From the NCBI RefSeq assembly GCF_000633595.2, contig NZ_JIBU02000024.1, positions 1 through 36,726 on the forward strand: a stretch of DNA of 36,726 nucleotides. The letters run 5' to 3'. This stretch comes from Clostridium drakei (GTDB lineage: Bacteria > Bacillota > Clostridia > Clostridiales > Clostridiaceae). The notes beneath the pieces are model-generated. The model was not told the DNA's origin, searched no databases, and saw only the letters and a program-made list of their open reading frames with translations. The position numbers and the translations under genes were made by a program. Shown one piece after another: positions 7,355 to 15,627 of the stretch. The first letter of the stretch is position 1. Each line of letters begins with the position of its first letter.

Positions 7355-8822
7355 TTTAAGAAGGAAGTTTATAATATTTGTCATTATTACAATTATTCCT
7401 ATAGCTACTAATAGTATTATATCCTTTATTATAAGCAAACAAATAACATATTCATATGATAATATGCTAAATAAAATGAGTTTAACGAAGGAAGTTAAAA
7501 ACTCTCTCAATGATTCCTTTACTAATTTTAATAAGTACATGATTGAAAGTTCTAAAGAAAGTAAAAAAAAATATGAGACAAGCTATGATAAGGCTATGAA
7601 TAATTTAATCTTACTTGAGGGAAAGTTTGATCTTCACAGCAAGTATATTCTAAGAGACCTTCAAAATTCCCTAAGAAGTTATAAAACCTCTGGAGATGCT
7701 ACTATTGAAATTTCTTCAAAACAAGGTGGAATAGATTTGTATTATGAGCATTATATTTTTACCAAAGAAATTTTCTCTTATAGTAACACATTCCTAACGC
7801 AGTTAAGTGAAAGTTATTTAAGTTATAATAATGAAATTTATAATAAGCTTAAAGAAAAAGAAAAGACCATATATAAAGTATTACTATTTTACATCATAAC
7901 TGCATTGATAATAAGTATACTCTATACTTTATTTTTTCTTAAAAATATATTGGAAAAACTTCACGAATTAGTAGAGGCTTCTAAAAAAGTATCCTATGGT
8001 GATTTTTCATTTTATGAAGGAAAAAAAACTTTCATTTATGAGCTAGATATATTATCTGAAGCTTTTAGCACAATGATTCACGATATAAAAAAACATATAA
8101 ACTTCATAGAGGAAAAAGCGGAACTGGAAATGAAGCTTAGAAATGAGGAAATGAATTTATTAAAATATCAAAACGCCCTTAAACAATCCAAGCTAAAAGT
8201 TTTACAATCTCAAATTAATCCCCACTTTTTATTCAACACCTTAAATTGTATTAACCAGACCGCAATAAGAGAAAATGCTTTGCAAACAGAAAGCCTTATT
8301 ACATCAGTTTCAGGAATACTTAGGTATAGCCTCCGAATGATGGACAGAAATGCTTCAATAGAAGAAGAGGTTACTGTGGTTAAGCAATATATGTTTATTC
8401 AACAATTAAGATTTGGAGATCGGATTAAATTTAATCTTAACGTAAGAGGAGATTTAGCAAAGGTATTAGTTCCTGGAATGACCCTTCAGCCTTTTGTTGA
8501 AAATGCATTTATACATGGTATAGAGCCTAAAGAAGAGGGGGGGGTTATAAATATTGATATTTTGCAGCAGGAAGATGTATGTACAGTGCTTATAGAGGAT
8601 ACAGGTTGTGGTATTGACAAGGAAACATTAAATAAAATTATTTCAGGAGACATTGAACTTGAGCATATTGGACATACAACGGGAATGGGCATAAGAAGTG
8701 TAGTTCAAAGGCTTGAATTAATATATGGACAAAAAGACATTTTTAAAATAGAGAGTAAAAAAGACTTTGGTACAAAGGTCTATTTGAAAATCCCTATAAA
8801 GGAGCTGAAAGATATATGTTAA
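7341..8822 (+). CDS. lytS: Sensor histidine kinase LytS (YesM/LytS type)
   Basis: About 493 aa, taking GTG 7341 as start because AGGAG (7327-7331) is 9 bases upstream. ATG 7335 is also in frame but only 3 bases from that site. Two membrane segments (near residues 7-30 and 180-200) flank an extracytoplasmic region of about 150 residues. A HAMP-like stretch, the His_kinase motif QINPHFLFNTLN with the phospho-accepting His, and a HATPase domain (FVENAFIHG, DTGCGID, GMGIRSVVQRL) follow. It takes the signal from XylFII and phosphorylates YesN. It overlaps xylFII by about 14 bases and yesN by 7 bases, so the three proteins are translationally coupled. Confidence 0.85.
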   Translation: MKTSSLRRKFIIFVIITIIPIATNSIISFIISKQITYSYDNMLNKMSLTKEVKNSLNDSFTNFNKYMIESSKESKKKYETSYDKAMNNLILLEGKFDLHSKYILRDLQNSLRSYKTSGDATIEISSKQGGIDLYYEHYIFTKEIFSYSNTFLTQLSESYLSYNNEIYNKLKEKEKTIYKVLLFYIITALIISILYTLFFLKNILEKLHELVEASKKVSYGDFSFYEGKKTFIYELDILSEAFSTMIHDIKKHINFIEEKAELEMKLRNEEMNLLKYQNALKQSKLKVLQSQINPHFLFNTLNCINQTAIRENALQTESLITSVSGILRYSLRMMDRNASIEEEVTVVKQYMFIQQLRFGDRIKFNLNVRGDLAKVLVPGMTLQPFVENAFIHGIEPKEEGGVINIDILQQEDVCTVLIEDTGCGIDKETLNKIISGDIELEHIGHTTGMGIRSVVQRLELIYGQKDIFKIESKKDFGTKVYLKIPIKELKDIC

Positions 8823-10093
8823 AATTGCTTATAGCTGATGATGAAAAGTATGATAGAGATTCAATGCTTAGTATGCTTACTACTGCATTTGCGGATCACC
8901 TTGAAATAAGTGAGGCTAAAAATGGAAGAGAAGCAATAGAAATAGCAGAAAGAATACGACCAGATATCATTATTACAGATATAAAAATGCCTGGTATCAA
9001 TGGACTTAAAGCGATACAAGAAATTAATAAGTTTCTTCCCAATACTTATTTTATCATTCTTACAGCTTATGATTATTTTGATTTTGCAGTTGAAGCTGTT
9101 AAAAATAATGTGAAGCAGTATATTTTAAAGCCCTTCAGCAGGAGAGAAATTATAGAAAAGATAAAGGAAGCAGTTAATTTTGTTAATAGTGAGAAAGAGA
9201 AACGAAGACAGGAAATTGAAAATCAGGAAAAACTTTATACCCTTTTGCCCATTTTGGAAAATGAATTAAGCTATTCTATTATTAATGATACCCTTTATTT
9301 AACTGATTACCAAACTTACAAAGGATATCTTGGTTTAGATTTTAAAAATGGATATTCTATTGTTGCTCAGTTAAAAGAAGCGCCTAAAGATGAAAATTTT
9401 AAATTTCATCTTGGAGAGTATGTAAAAGAATATATTAATCATAGATACAAAGCAATTGGAAGTTATCTCTTTACAGATAAACTAGTTTATTTTATTCAAT
9501 TAAAAAACTTGGAAGAAGAAATAAACATAGAGACAAAAATGGAAATAAAACAGAATGCAGTTACACTTGCAGTTGACATCAAACGTGAAGTAAAGAAAAA
9601 TTTTGGGGTATTTCTGTATATTGGCATTGGAATGTGTTATGGTGGTTTTGAACTCCTTCACAAATCCTATGAAGAAGCTTGTAGTGCTTTGGAGCATAAA
9701 TTAGAGGACAAGGGCATTTATTATTTTGGTGATATAAATACTACTGGAAAGTCTCAAAATATTGACAGGGAAAAAGTTGCTCTTTTTAAAGCTGTAAAGC
9801 AATATATTATAGATAATATTCAAGAAGAAATAGATCTTGAAAAGACAGCAGCAAAGTTTAATTTAAGTCCTTATTATTTTAGTAGAACCTTCAAGGAAAT
9901 ACTGGGTTTTAATTTTTCTGATTATATAAACATAGTAAGAATCAACAAAGCAAAAGATTTCCTAATAACCACTTCTATGGCCATTAAAGATGTATGTTAT
10001 TCAGTAGGATACAGCGAACCTAACTATTTCAGTAAAGTATTTAAGAAATATTCAGGGGTAAGCCCAACAGAGTTTAAACACAGCAAAACCTAG
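8816..10093 (+). CDS. yesN: AraC-type response regulator YesN
   Basis: A 425-aa response regulator. The N-terminal receiver has the acidic pair in LLIADDEK, the phospho-Asp in IIITDIKMPG (near residue 56), Thr/Ala in ILTAYD, and Lys in YILKPF (near 106). A middle region of about 200 residues is typical of the YesN group. The C-terminal AraC HTH (about 325-425) carries FNLSPYYFSRTFKEILG and the consensus VGYSEPNYFSKVFKKYSG. By family and context it is phosphorylated by LytS and activates the downstream sugar transporter operon. It begins inside the end of lytS and is followed by a terminator, so the three-gene sensor operon is separate from the transporter operon. Confidence 0.87.
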   Translation: MLKLLIADDEKYDRDSMLSMLTTAFADHLEISEAKNGREAIEIAERIRPDIIITDIKMPGINGLKAIQEINKFLPNTYFIILTAYDYFDFAVEAVKNNVKQYILKPFSRREIIEKIKEAVNFVNSEKEKRRQEIENQEKLYTLLPILENELSYSIINDTLYLTDYQTYKGYLGLDFKNGYSIVAQLKEAPKDENFKFHLGEYVKEYINHRYKAIGSYLFTDKLVYFIQLKNLEEEINIETKMEIKQNAVTLAVDIKREVKKNFGVFLYIGIGMCYGGFELLHKSYEEACSALEHKLEDKGIYYFGDINTTGKSQNIDREKVALFKAVKQYIIDNIQEEIDLEKTAAKFNLSPYYFSRTFKEILGFNFSDYINIVRINKAKDFLITTSMAIKDVCYSVGYSEPNYFSKVFKKYSGVSPTEFKHSKT

Positions 10094-10128
10094 AGTAGTA
10101 TTTTTTTGCACTGCTCTAGTCTTTTTTT
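10090..10128 (+). terminator. Terminator after sensor operon
   Basis: CTAGAGTAGT (10090-10099) pairs with ACTGCTCTAG (10110-10119) in a 10-bp stem with one G-U pair, followed by TCTTTTTTT. The stem begins in the last codons of yesN. Confidence 0.8.
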
Positions 10129-10210
10129 GCGTAAAAATTGCGCAATATTTGATTACGACTAGGCAAAGAATTACATTCAGGTAAACGTACACATGTTGTA
10201 CTATTAAAAT
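10127..10210 (+). promoter_or_regulatory. Control region of xylFGH with direct repeats and cre-like site
   Basis: Three elements can be read. TTGCGTAA (10127-10134) and TTGCGCAA (10138-10145) are direct repeats one helical turn apart, a plausible YesN site. GGTAAACGTACACA (10180-10193) matches 12 of 14 positions of the CcpA cre consensus TGWAANCGNTNWCA. GTACA (10187-10191) and TGTAC (10197-10201) form an overlapping inverted repeat. A -10 of TAAAAT (10205-10210) has only a poor -35 (TAAACG), as expected for an activator-dependent promoter. The cre-like site covers the -35, consistent with glucose repression. Confidence 0.5.
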
Positions 10211-10242
10211 ATACCAAATATTTGTATATAGGGGGGACTAAA

Positions 10243-11340
10243 ATGAAAAAATTACTTTCTACAATGCTAGTAGGGGTACTTGCTCTTAGTCTATCAGCAT
10301 GTGGTAATAAAGCTACGACAGCGACTTCAGCATCAGATGATGGGGCAAAAACAAGTGTTATAGGTGTTGCTATGCCAACTCAATCTCTTCAACGTTGGAA
10401 TCAAGATGGTGAAAACATGAAGAAACAGCTTGAAGCTAAGAAGTATAAGGTTGATTTGCAATATGCAAACAATGATGTAAATGCTCAAGTACAATCTATT
10501 GAAAATATGATTACAAAAAAATGTAAAGTTCTTGTGGTTGCATCTATTGATGGTGCCGCTCTTACAGATGTTTTAAAGAAAGCAGCAGATAATGGAATCA
10601 AGGTTATTGCTTATGATAGATTGATTATGAAAAGTCCAAATGTAGATTATTATGCAACCTTTGATAACTTTAAAGTAGGCGTAATTCAAGGTCAATATAT
10701 TGAAAAAAAGCTTGGACTTAAGGAGGGAAAAGGTCCTTTTAATATTGAATTGTTTGGTGGTTCACCAGATGATAACAATGCAACCTTTTTCTATAAAGGC
10801 GCTATGAGCGTACTACAACCATATATTGACAATGGCAAACTTGTTGTAGGTAGTAAACAAAAAGATTTTACAACTATCGCTATTCAAGGTTGGGATTCAG
10901 CTAAAGCGCAAGCAAGAATGGATAATCTAATTACATCAACTTATTCAAAAGGAACAAAGCTTGATGTTGTTCTTTCTCCAAATGATAGTTTAGCAATTGG
11001 TATTGTTGCTGCTCTTAAAAATGCTGGTTACGGTGGTGCAAATAAGCCATATCCAGTTTTAACTGGTCAAGACTGTGATAAACCAAATATACTTGCAATG
11101 ATCCATGATCAACAATCAATGTCTATCTTTAAAGATACAAGAACACTTGCAAATAAAGTTGTTGAAATGGTGGATGCAATAGTTCAAGGTAAACAAGCTG
11201 AAGTAAATGACACAAAAACATATAACAATGGTTCAAAAGTTGTACCATCATTCCTTTGTGATCCTATTTATGCAGATAAAGACAATTATAAAAAAATTCT
11301 TATAGACAGCGGATATTATAAAGAATCTGATTTGAAGTAG
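10243..11340 (+). CDS. xylF: Sugar ABC transporter substrate-binding lipoprotein XylF
   Basis: 365 aa starting at ATG 10243, six bases after a run of G (10231-10236); an upstream in-frame TTG at 10222 has no ribosome binding site. The lipoprotein signal ends LSLSAC, with the lipidated Cys at residue 20, followed by a Thr/Ala/Ser-rich tether. The mature fold is the XylF/ChvE branch of sugar-binding proteins: [33 protein letters not shown], and [11 protein letters not shown] in the C lobe. Relatives bind D-xylose or several monosaccharides. It is the first gene of xylFGH and feeds the permease XylH. ChvE/MmsE-like multiple-monosaccharide binding is the main alternative to strict xylose specificity. 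Confidence 0.85.
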   Translation: MKKLLSTMLVGVLALSLSACGNKATTATSASDDGAKTSVIGVAMPTQSLQRWNQDGENMKKQLEAKKYKVDLQYANNDVNAQVQSIENMITKKCKVLVVASIDGAALTDVLKKAADNGIKVIAYDRLIMKSPNVDYYATFDNFKVGVIQGQYIEKKLGLKEGKGPFNIELFGGSPDDNNATFFYKGAMSVLQPYIDNGKLVVGSKQKDFTTIAIQGWDSAKAQARMDNLITSTYSKGTKLDVVLSPNDSLAIGIVAALKNAGYGGANKPYPVLTGQDCDKPNILAMIHDQQSMSIFKDTRTLANKVVEMVDAIVQGKQAEVNDTKTYNNGSKVVPSFLCDPIYADKDNYKKILIDSGYYKESDLK

Positions 11341-11362
11341 AAATTAAACATAGTTGTATTTT

Positions 11363-11396
11363 AAAGCCGAAGACCTTTCATTAGGTATTCGGCTTT
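11363..11396 (+). other. Intercistronic stem-loop between xylF and xylG
   Basis: AAAGCCGAA (11363-11371) pairs perfectly with TTCGGCTTT (11388-11396). ACCT (11373-11376) and AGGT (11383-11386) extend the stem after one mismatch. It is not followed by a long U-tract. Such hairpins after binding-protein genes commonly protect the upstream mRNA or partly terminate transcription, giving more binding protein than ATPase and permease. Confidence 0.65.
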
Positions 11397-11428
11397 CAGA
11401 TATCAGAATGATGTTAGGAGATGTAGGT

Positions 11429-13003
11429 ATGGATGAATTTATACTTGAAATGAGAAATATTACAAAGCTTTTTCCTGGTGTAAAAGCCCTTGATAATGTA
11501 AATCTTAAAGTTAAGCCTGGAGAAATTCATGCTCTAATTGGTGAAAACGGAGCTGGAAAATCAACTCTTATGAATGTGCTCAGTGGAATATATCCATATG
11601 GTACTTATAGTGGTGAAATCATATATGAAGGTAAGGAATGTATGTTTAAGGAAATAAAGGATAGTGAAAAAACTGGAATTGGTATCATTCATCAGGAATT
11701 AGCCCTAATTCCGTATCTTTCAATAGCAGAAAATATATTCCTTGGAAATGAGCAAGCAAAGCATAATTTTATTAATTGGGATGAAACTCATGCAAATGCA
11801 AAGAAATTAATGCAAAAAGTAGGACTAAATGATGATTCTAATACACTGATCAAAGATATTAGTGTTGGTAAACAGCAACTTGTTGAAATCGCAAAAGCCT
11901 TGGCAAAAAATGTGAAACTTTTAATCCTTGATGAACCTACCGCTGCATTAAATGAACAGGATTCAAATAATTTATTAAACTTATTATTAGAATTAAAAAA
12001 AGAGGGAATTACTTCTATTCTTATTTCTCATAAATTAAACGAGATTTTAAAGATAGCAGACTCTATTACTATTATTCGTGATGGTGGAACAATAGAGACT
12101 TTAGATAAAATGGACAAGGATTTAAGTGAGGATAGAATCATTAAAGGTATGGTAGGCCGTGAATTAACAAATAGATTTCCTATTAGGAAATCCAAAGTTG
12201 GGGAGATTGTATTTGAGGTTAAGAATTGGACTGTATATGATCCTTTTATTGAAGATAAAAAGGTCATTGACGATGTAAGTTTTAAGGTTCACAAGGGTGA
12301 AATCGTGGGTTTTTCAGGTCTAATGGGATCTGGAAGGACGGAGCTTGCCATGAGCATATTCGGCAAAGCCTATGGTAAACATATAAGCGGGAAAATTATA
12401 AAAGATGGCAAAGAACTTGTTCTTAAAAATGTTCGTGAAGCCATAGATAATGGTCTTGCATATGTTACAGAAGATCGAAAAACAGCAGGTCTTGTTCTTA
12501 TGCAAGATATTCGAAGAAATATATCTCTCGCAAATCTTAATAAAATAAGTAATAAACAATTTGTGGATGACCATAAAGAAATTCAAGTAGCTGAGGAGTA
12601 CCGAAAAAAATTAAATATTAAATCTCCAAGTGTTTTTCAAAATGCTGGGAATCTGTCTGGTGGAAATCAGCAAAAAGTAGTGCTTAGTAAATGGATCTTT
12701 GCAGATCCTGAAGTATTAATATTAGATGAGCCTACTCGAGGAATTGATGTGGGTGCTAAGTTTGAGATATATACAATCATTAATAAGCTGGCAGATAGGG
12801 GAAAGTCTATTGTGTTTATTTCCTCAGAACTTCCTGAAATATTGGGGATGTGTGATCGAATTTATGTAATGAATGAAGGCAAAATTGTGGGTGAGCTTTC
12901 ACGTGAGGATGCATCACAAGAAAGTATAATGAAATGTATAATGAAGAGCACAAATAGAAAGGTACAAGCAGCATGCCAGCAAGATAACGGGGAGGTAAAA
13001 TAA
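11429..13003 (+). CDS. xylG: Sugar ABC transporter ATPase XylG (two ATPase domains)
   Basis: 524 aa from ATG 11429, eight bases after AGGAG (11416-11420); longer in-frame readings from TTG 11354 would run through the intercistronic hairpin. It has two fused ATPase domains. The first has Walker A GENGAGKS, signature SVGKQQL and Walker B LLILDEPT. The second has a degenerate Walker [10 protein letters not shown], signature LSGGNQQK and Walker [11 protein letters not shown]. This is the normal CUT2-family (RbsA/XylG/MglA/GguA) pattern, in which the C-terminal Walker A lacks Lys. It powers import through XylH. Its stop codon shares one base with the xylH start. Confidence 0.88.
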   Translation: MDEFILEMRNITKLFPGVKALDNVNLKVKPGEIHALIGENGAGKSTLMNVLSGIYPYGTYSGEIIYEGKECMFKEIKDSEKTGIGIIHQELALIPYLSIAENIFLGNEQAKHNFINWDETHANAKKLMQKVGLNDDSNTLIKDISVGKQQLVEIAKALAKNVKLLILDEPTAALNEQDSNNLLNLLLELKKEGITSILISHKLNEILKIADSITIIRDGGTIETLDKMDKDLSEDRIIKGMVGRELTNRFPIRKSKVGEIVFEVKNWTVYDPFIEDKKVIDDVSFKVHKGEIVGFSGLMGSGRTELAMSIFGKAYGKHISGKIIKDGKELVLKNVREAIDNGLAYVTEDRKTAGLVLMQDIRRNISLANLNKISNKQFVDDHKEIQVAEEYRKKLNIKSPSVFQNAGNLSGGNQQKVVLSKWIFADPEVLILDEPTRGIDVGAKFEIYTIINKLADRGKSIVFISSELPEILGMCDRIYVMNEGKIVGELSREDASQESIMKCIMKSTNRKVQAACQQDNGEVK

Positions 13004-14178
13004 TGGAAGTATTTAAAAGAATGTTCAAAAACAATATAAGACAATATGCAATGATTATTGCTTTAGTACTAATAATGGCCTTTTTTCAAGTTGCAACAGG
13101 TGGAGTCCTTTTAGTTCCTATGAATGTAACAAACTTAATACTTCAAAATGGATATGTATTCATTTTAGCAATCGGTATGACTATTGCTATTTTAACAGGA
13201 GGTAATATCGATCTTTCAGTAGGATCTTTATGTGCTTTAATTGGAGCTGTAGCTGGTACACTTATAATAACTATGAAAATGAGTGTGGGACTTGCTATAT
13301 TAATTGCCATTCTACTTTCAGTGATTATTGGAATATGGCAAGGTTTTTGGATTGCATATATACGAATACCATCCTTTATCGTAACTCTTGCAGGAATGCT
13401 TCTTTTTAGAGGTCTTACTATTACAATGCTCAAAGGATTAACTCTTGCGCCATTTCCACAGAGTTTTCAAAATATTAGTTCTGGATTTATACCAGATATT
13501 TTTGGTGGATTTGGAACAAAGTTAAATTTTACAGCTATTTTTGCAGGTATCATTATATCTATTGTATATGTAGTTCTACAGTTAAAAAAGAGATCAAAAC
13601 AACAAAAAAATGATTTTCCGCTTAGTCCATTATCACTTTTTATAACTCAAATTGTAGTTATAGTAGCTGTAATTAATTTATTTTTTTACTGGCTTGCATC
13701 TTATAAAGGCATTCCAATTGCTTTGCTATTTATAGGATTTCTCATTTTAGTTTACTCCATATTTACAACAAACACTGTTCCTGGACGTTACCTTTATGCA
13801 ATGGGTGGCAACGAAAAGGCTGCAAAACTTTCTGGTATTAATACAAACAAGGTGCTTTTCTTGGCCTATGTGAATATGGCTGTTTTATCGGCAGTGGCAG
13901 GTATGATGTTTGCCTCACGTATTAACTCCGCATCTCCTCAGGCAGGTTTAAACTTTGAATTAGATGCAATAGCAGCTTGTTTTATAGGTGGTGCATCAGC
14001 ATATGGTGGTGTAGGTACAGTTATGGGTGCTATTATTGGTGCTTTGGTTATGGGTGTCCTCAATAATGGTATGTCCATACTTGGAGTAGGAAGTGATATG
14101 CAGATGTCTATTAAAGGAATTGTACTTTTGGCAGCTGTTGCCTTTGACGTAATTTCCAAAAACAAATCAAAATCTTAG
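13003..14178 (+). CDS. xylH: Sugar ABC transporter permease XylH
   Basis: A 391-aa integral membrane protein with about ten hydrophobic segments. It has the CUT2 permease signature GGNIDLSVGS near residue 65 and a C-terminal region AACFIGGASAYGGVGTV that contacts the ATPase. It starts in TAATG, overlapping the xylG stop by one base, with GGGGAGG (12989-12995) as ribosome binding site. It forms the channel of the XylFGH importer. The long insertion and length are typical of XylH/GguB rather than RbsC (about 320 aa). Confidence 0.87.
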   Translation: MEVFKRMFKNNIRQYAMIIALVLIMAFFQVATGGVLLVPMNVTNLILQNGYVFILAIGMTIAILTGGNIDLSVGSLCALIGAVAGTLIITMKMSVGLAILIAILLSVIIGIWQGFWIAYIRIPSFIVTLAGMLLFRGLTITMLKGLTLAPFPQSFQNISSGFIPDIFGGFGTKLNFTAIFAGIIISIVYVVLQLKKRSKQQKNDFPLSPLSLFITQIVVIVAVINLFFYWLASYKGIPIALLFIGFLILVYSIFTTNTVPGRYLYAMGGNEKAAKLSGINTNKVLFLAYVNMAVLSAVAGMMFASRINSASPQAGLNFELDAIAACFIGGASAYGGVGTVMGAIIGALVMGVLNNGMSILGVGSDMQMSIKGIVLLAAVAFDVISKNKSKS

Positions 14179-14204
14179 GAAAAAAATGCATAATCATGTT
14201 CATA

Positions 14205-14245
14205 AAGAAACCCTAGATAGAAAAGATTTCTACTTAGGGTTTCTT
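14205..14245. terminator. Bidirectional terminator after xylH
   Basis: AAGAAACCCTA (14205-14215) pairs perfectly with TAGGGTTTCTT (14235-14245). It lies between xylH and the convergent MerR gene. The T-runs beyond the stem are modest. Confidence 0.7.
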
Positions 14246-14255
14246 GTTAGTGAGC

Positions 14256-15455
14256 CTACTTATTATTTTCAGAATAAAACTTCAAGGCTTCTCCAATAAA
14301 TTTAGATGCACCAGCTCCATATTTTTTATCCATTACTTTTATTAAAATAGACTCTGACAAATACTGATTTGCCTGATAGCTCCAGTAATTTTCTCCTACT
14401 TCTACTTTTAAAGCTTTATGCTGTTTTTCTGTTTCATTTACTATTTCAGAAATAATTTTTTGAATTCCTTCTGATAAAGCATCTTTACTTAAGTCAGCTG
14501 TAAGTCTTTTATATAGTGTTTCTATTTTAGGCTCATAATCTCCTAAATAAGTTTTTAAAGCTTTTCCAATAAACTTTGATGCACCTTCTCCATATCTTTC
14601 ATCTATCCACGCCATACCAACTCCGCCATTTTCCTTATCAACTTTTTCTAACTCTTTAGGAAATGTTGAATAAAGTCGTACAATAGTAAGCCAATAATAA
14701 TCTCCAAGTTCATTTTTAAAAGCATCATAATCTCTTTTAGCAACTTTAGTTATTTCACCAGCAATTTTCTGAATCTCATTTGATGCAGGATCTTTATTTA
14801 AATCAGCTGTGAGTTTTTTATACAGCTCTTTTAGTTCAGGATTTCTTTCATAAAAACAATCTTTTTTAAATTTATCAATTTGTTCAGCTTTAGTTATTGC
14901 CACAGAATTATTCAAATTTTTCTTTACAGCCTCAGCATATTTTTTTATGCTTCCATATTCTTCTATAGCCATTTTAGCAAGTTTTGCTTCTGTATCAGTA
15001 CCTCTTTTAAGCAGTTTATCAAATTTATCTATACTTCCAAAGTGCTTAATAACTTTATCTTTATTTTCTTTCTTAAATTCTTCCAGTACATTATAATATT
15101 CACTCATATCAAATTCTTCAAAACTCATTGTATTCGCTCCTTTTAAGGTCTTATTTATAAGCTCTATCAAACCATTTAATCTATCTCGTTTTAAAATAAT
15201 TAGTTTCTTATGGTTTTTTAGTGCTTCCATCTTATTAAAGTGAGGACTTGTTATGATTTCTTTAATTTCTTTTAGAGGTAAATCAAGTTCCTTAAAAAAT
15301 AAAATCTGCTGCAGGGTCTCAAGAGCTTCATCGTCATAAAGTCTATAACCTGCTTCTGTCAATTTAGTTGGTTTTAATAATCCAATTTTATCGTAGTGGT
15401 GCAGCATACGCACACTTATTCCTGTTAAATCTGAAACCTGTTTTACTGTTCTCAT
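14256..15455 (-). CDS. MerR regulator with tandem TipAS-like domains
   Basis: 399 aa. The N-terminal MerR HTH (1-70) carries RTVKQVSDLTGISVRMLHHY and GLLKPTKLTEAGYRLYDDEA, then the dimerisation coiled coil (about 75-110). The rest resembles the TipAS drug-sensing domain in more than one copy. A first part follows NTMSFEEFDMSEY. Two C-terminal segments then repeat each other, with LYKKLTADLNKDPASNEIQK versus LYKRLTADLSKDALSEGIQK, and RYGEGASKFIGKALKTY versus KYGAGASKFIGEALKFY. Single-TipAS relatives are about 250 aa. TipAS proteins bind thiopeptides and other drugs and activate their own promoters. Duplication may widen ligand choice or give two pockets per subunit (inference). It is autoregulated by a MerR-type promoter just upstream. 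Confidence 0.85.
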   Translation of the reverse strand: MRTVKQVSDLTGISVRMLHHYDKIGLLKPTKLTEAGYRLYDDEALETLQQILFFKELDLPLKEIKEIITSPHFNKMEALKNHKKLIILKRDRLNGLIELINKTLKGANTMSFEEFDMSEYYNVLEEFKKENKDKVIKHFGSIDKFDKLLKRGTDTEAKLAKMAIEEYGSIKKYAEAVKKNLNNSVAITKAEQIDKFKKDCFYERNPELKELYKKLTADLNKDPASNEIQKIAGEITKVAKRDYDAFKNELGDYYWLTIVRLYSTFPKELEKVDKENGGVGMAWIDERYGEGASKFIGKALKTYLGDYEPKIETLYKRLTADLSKDALSEGIQKIISEIVNETEKQHKALKVEVGENYWSYQANQYLSESILIKVMDKKYGAGASKFIGEALKFYSENNK

Positions 15456-15545
15456 AACTTCACCTCAAACTTTGATTTTAGAGCTTTAATACTGCCTAAC
15501 ACTCTGCCGGCATGAGTTTTATTAGTATTTTTAACCCTTGATTAT

Positions 15546-15576
15546 ATATTACACTATGACATAATGTTAGGGTCAA
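15546..15576 (-). promoter_or_regulatory. MerR-type promoter with 19-bp spacer
   Basis: On the minus strand, TTGACC (15576-15571) and TAATAT (15551-15546) are separated by exactly 19 bp. Between them lies a partial dyad, CTAACAT-TATGTCATAG. The overlong spacer is the hallmark of promoters twisted into shape by MerR-family activators. It drives the MerR gene itself, with a leader of about 85 nt. Confidence 0.75.
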
Positions 15577-15592
15577 CACTTTTAATAAAATT

Positions 15593-15627
15593 AAAGCCAA
15601 ATATATTTTTTAGATATATTTGGCTTT
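15593..15627. terminator. Terminator of the AraC gene
   Basis: A 14-bp perfect stem, AAAGCCAAATATAT (15593-15606) with ATATATTTGGCTTT (15614-15627), lies on the 3' end of the minus-strand AraC gene. It includes its last codons and stop, followed by a T-rich stretch in minus-strand sense. Confidence 0.75.

Noticed and set aside
7085-7540. Minus-strand reading frame across the xylFII-lytS junction
   Set aside because: It lies antisense to two recognised proteins and has no domain or ribosome binding site.
11354-11428. Longer N-terminus for XylG from TTG 11354
   Set aside because: It would translate the intercistronic hairpin; ATG 11429 has a well-placed AGGAG and matches usual protein length.
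12320-13044. Several minus-strand frames of 60-88 codons opposite xylG and xylH
   Set aside because: All are opposite conserved coding sequence and have no recognisable domain.
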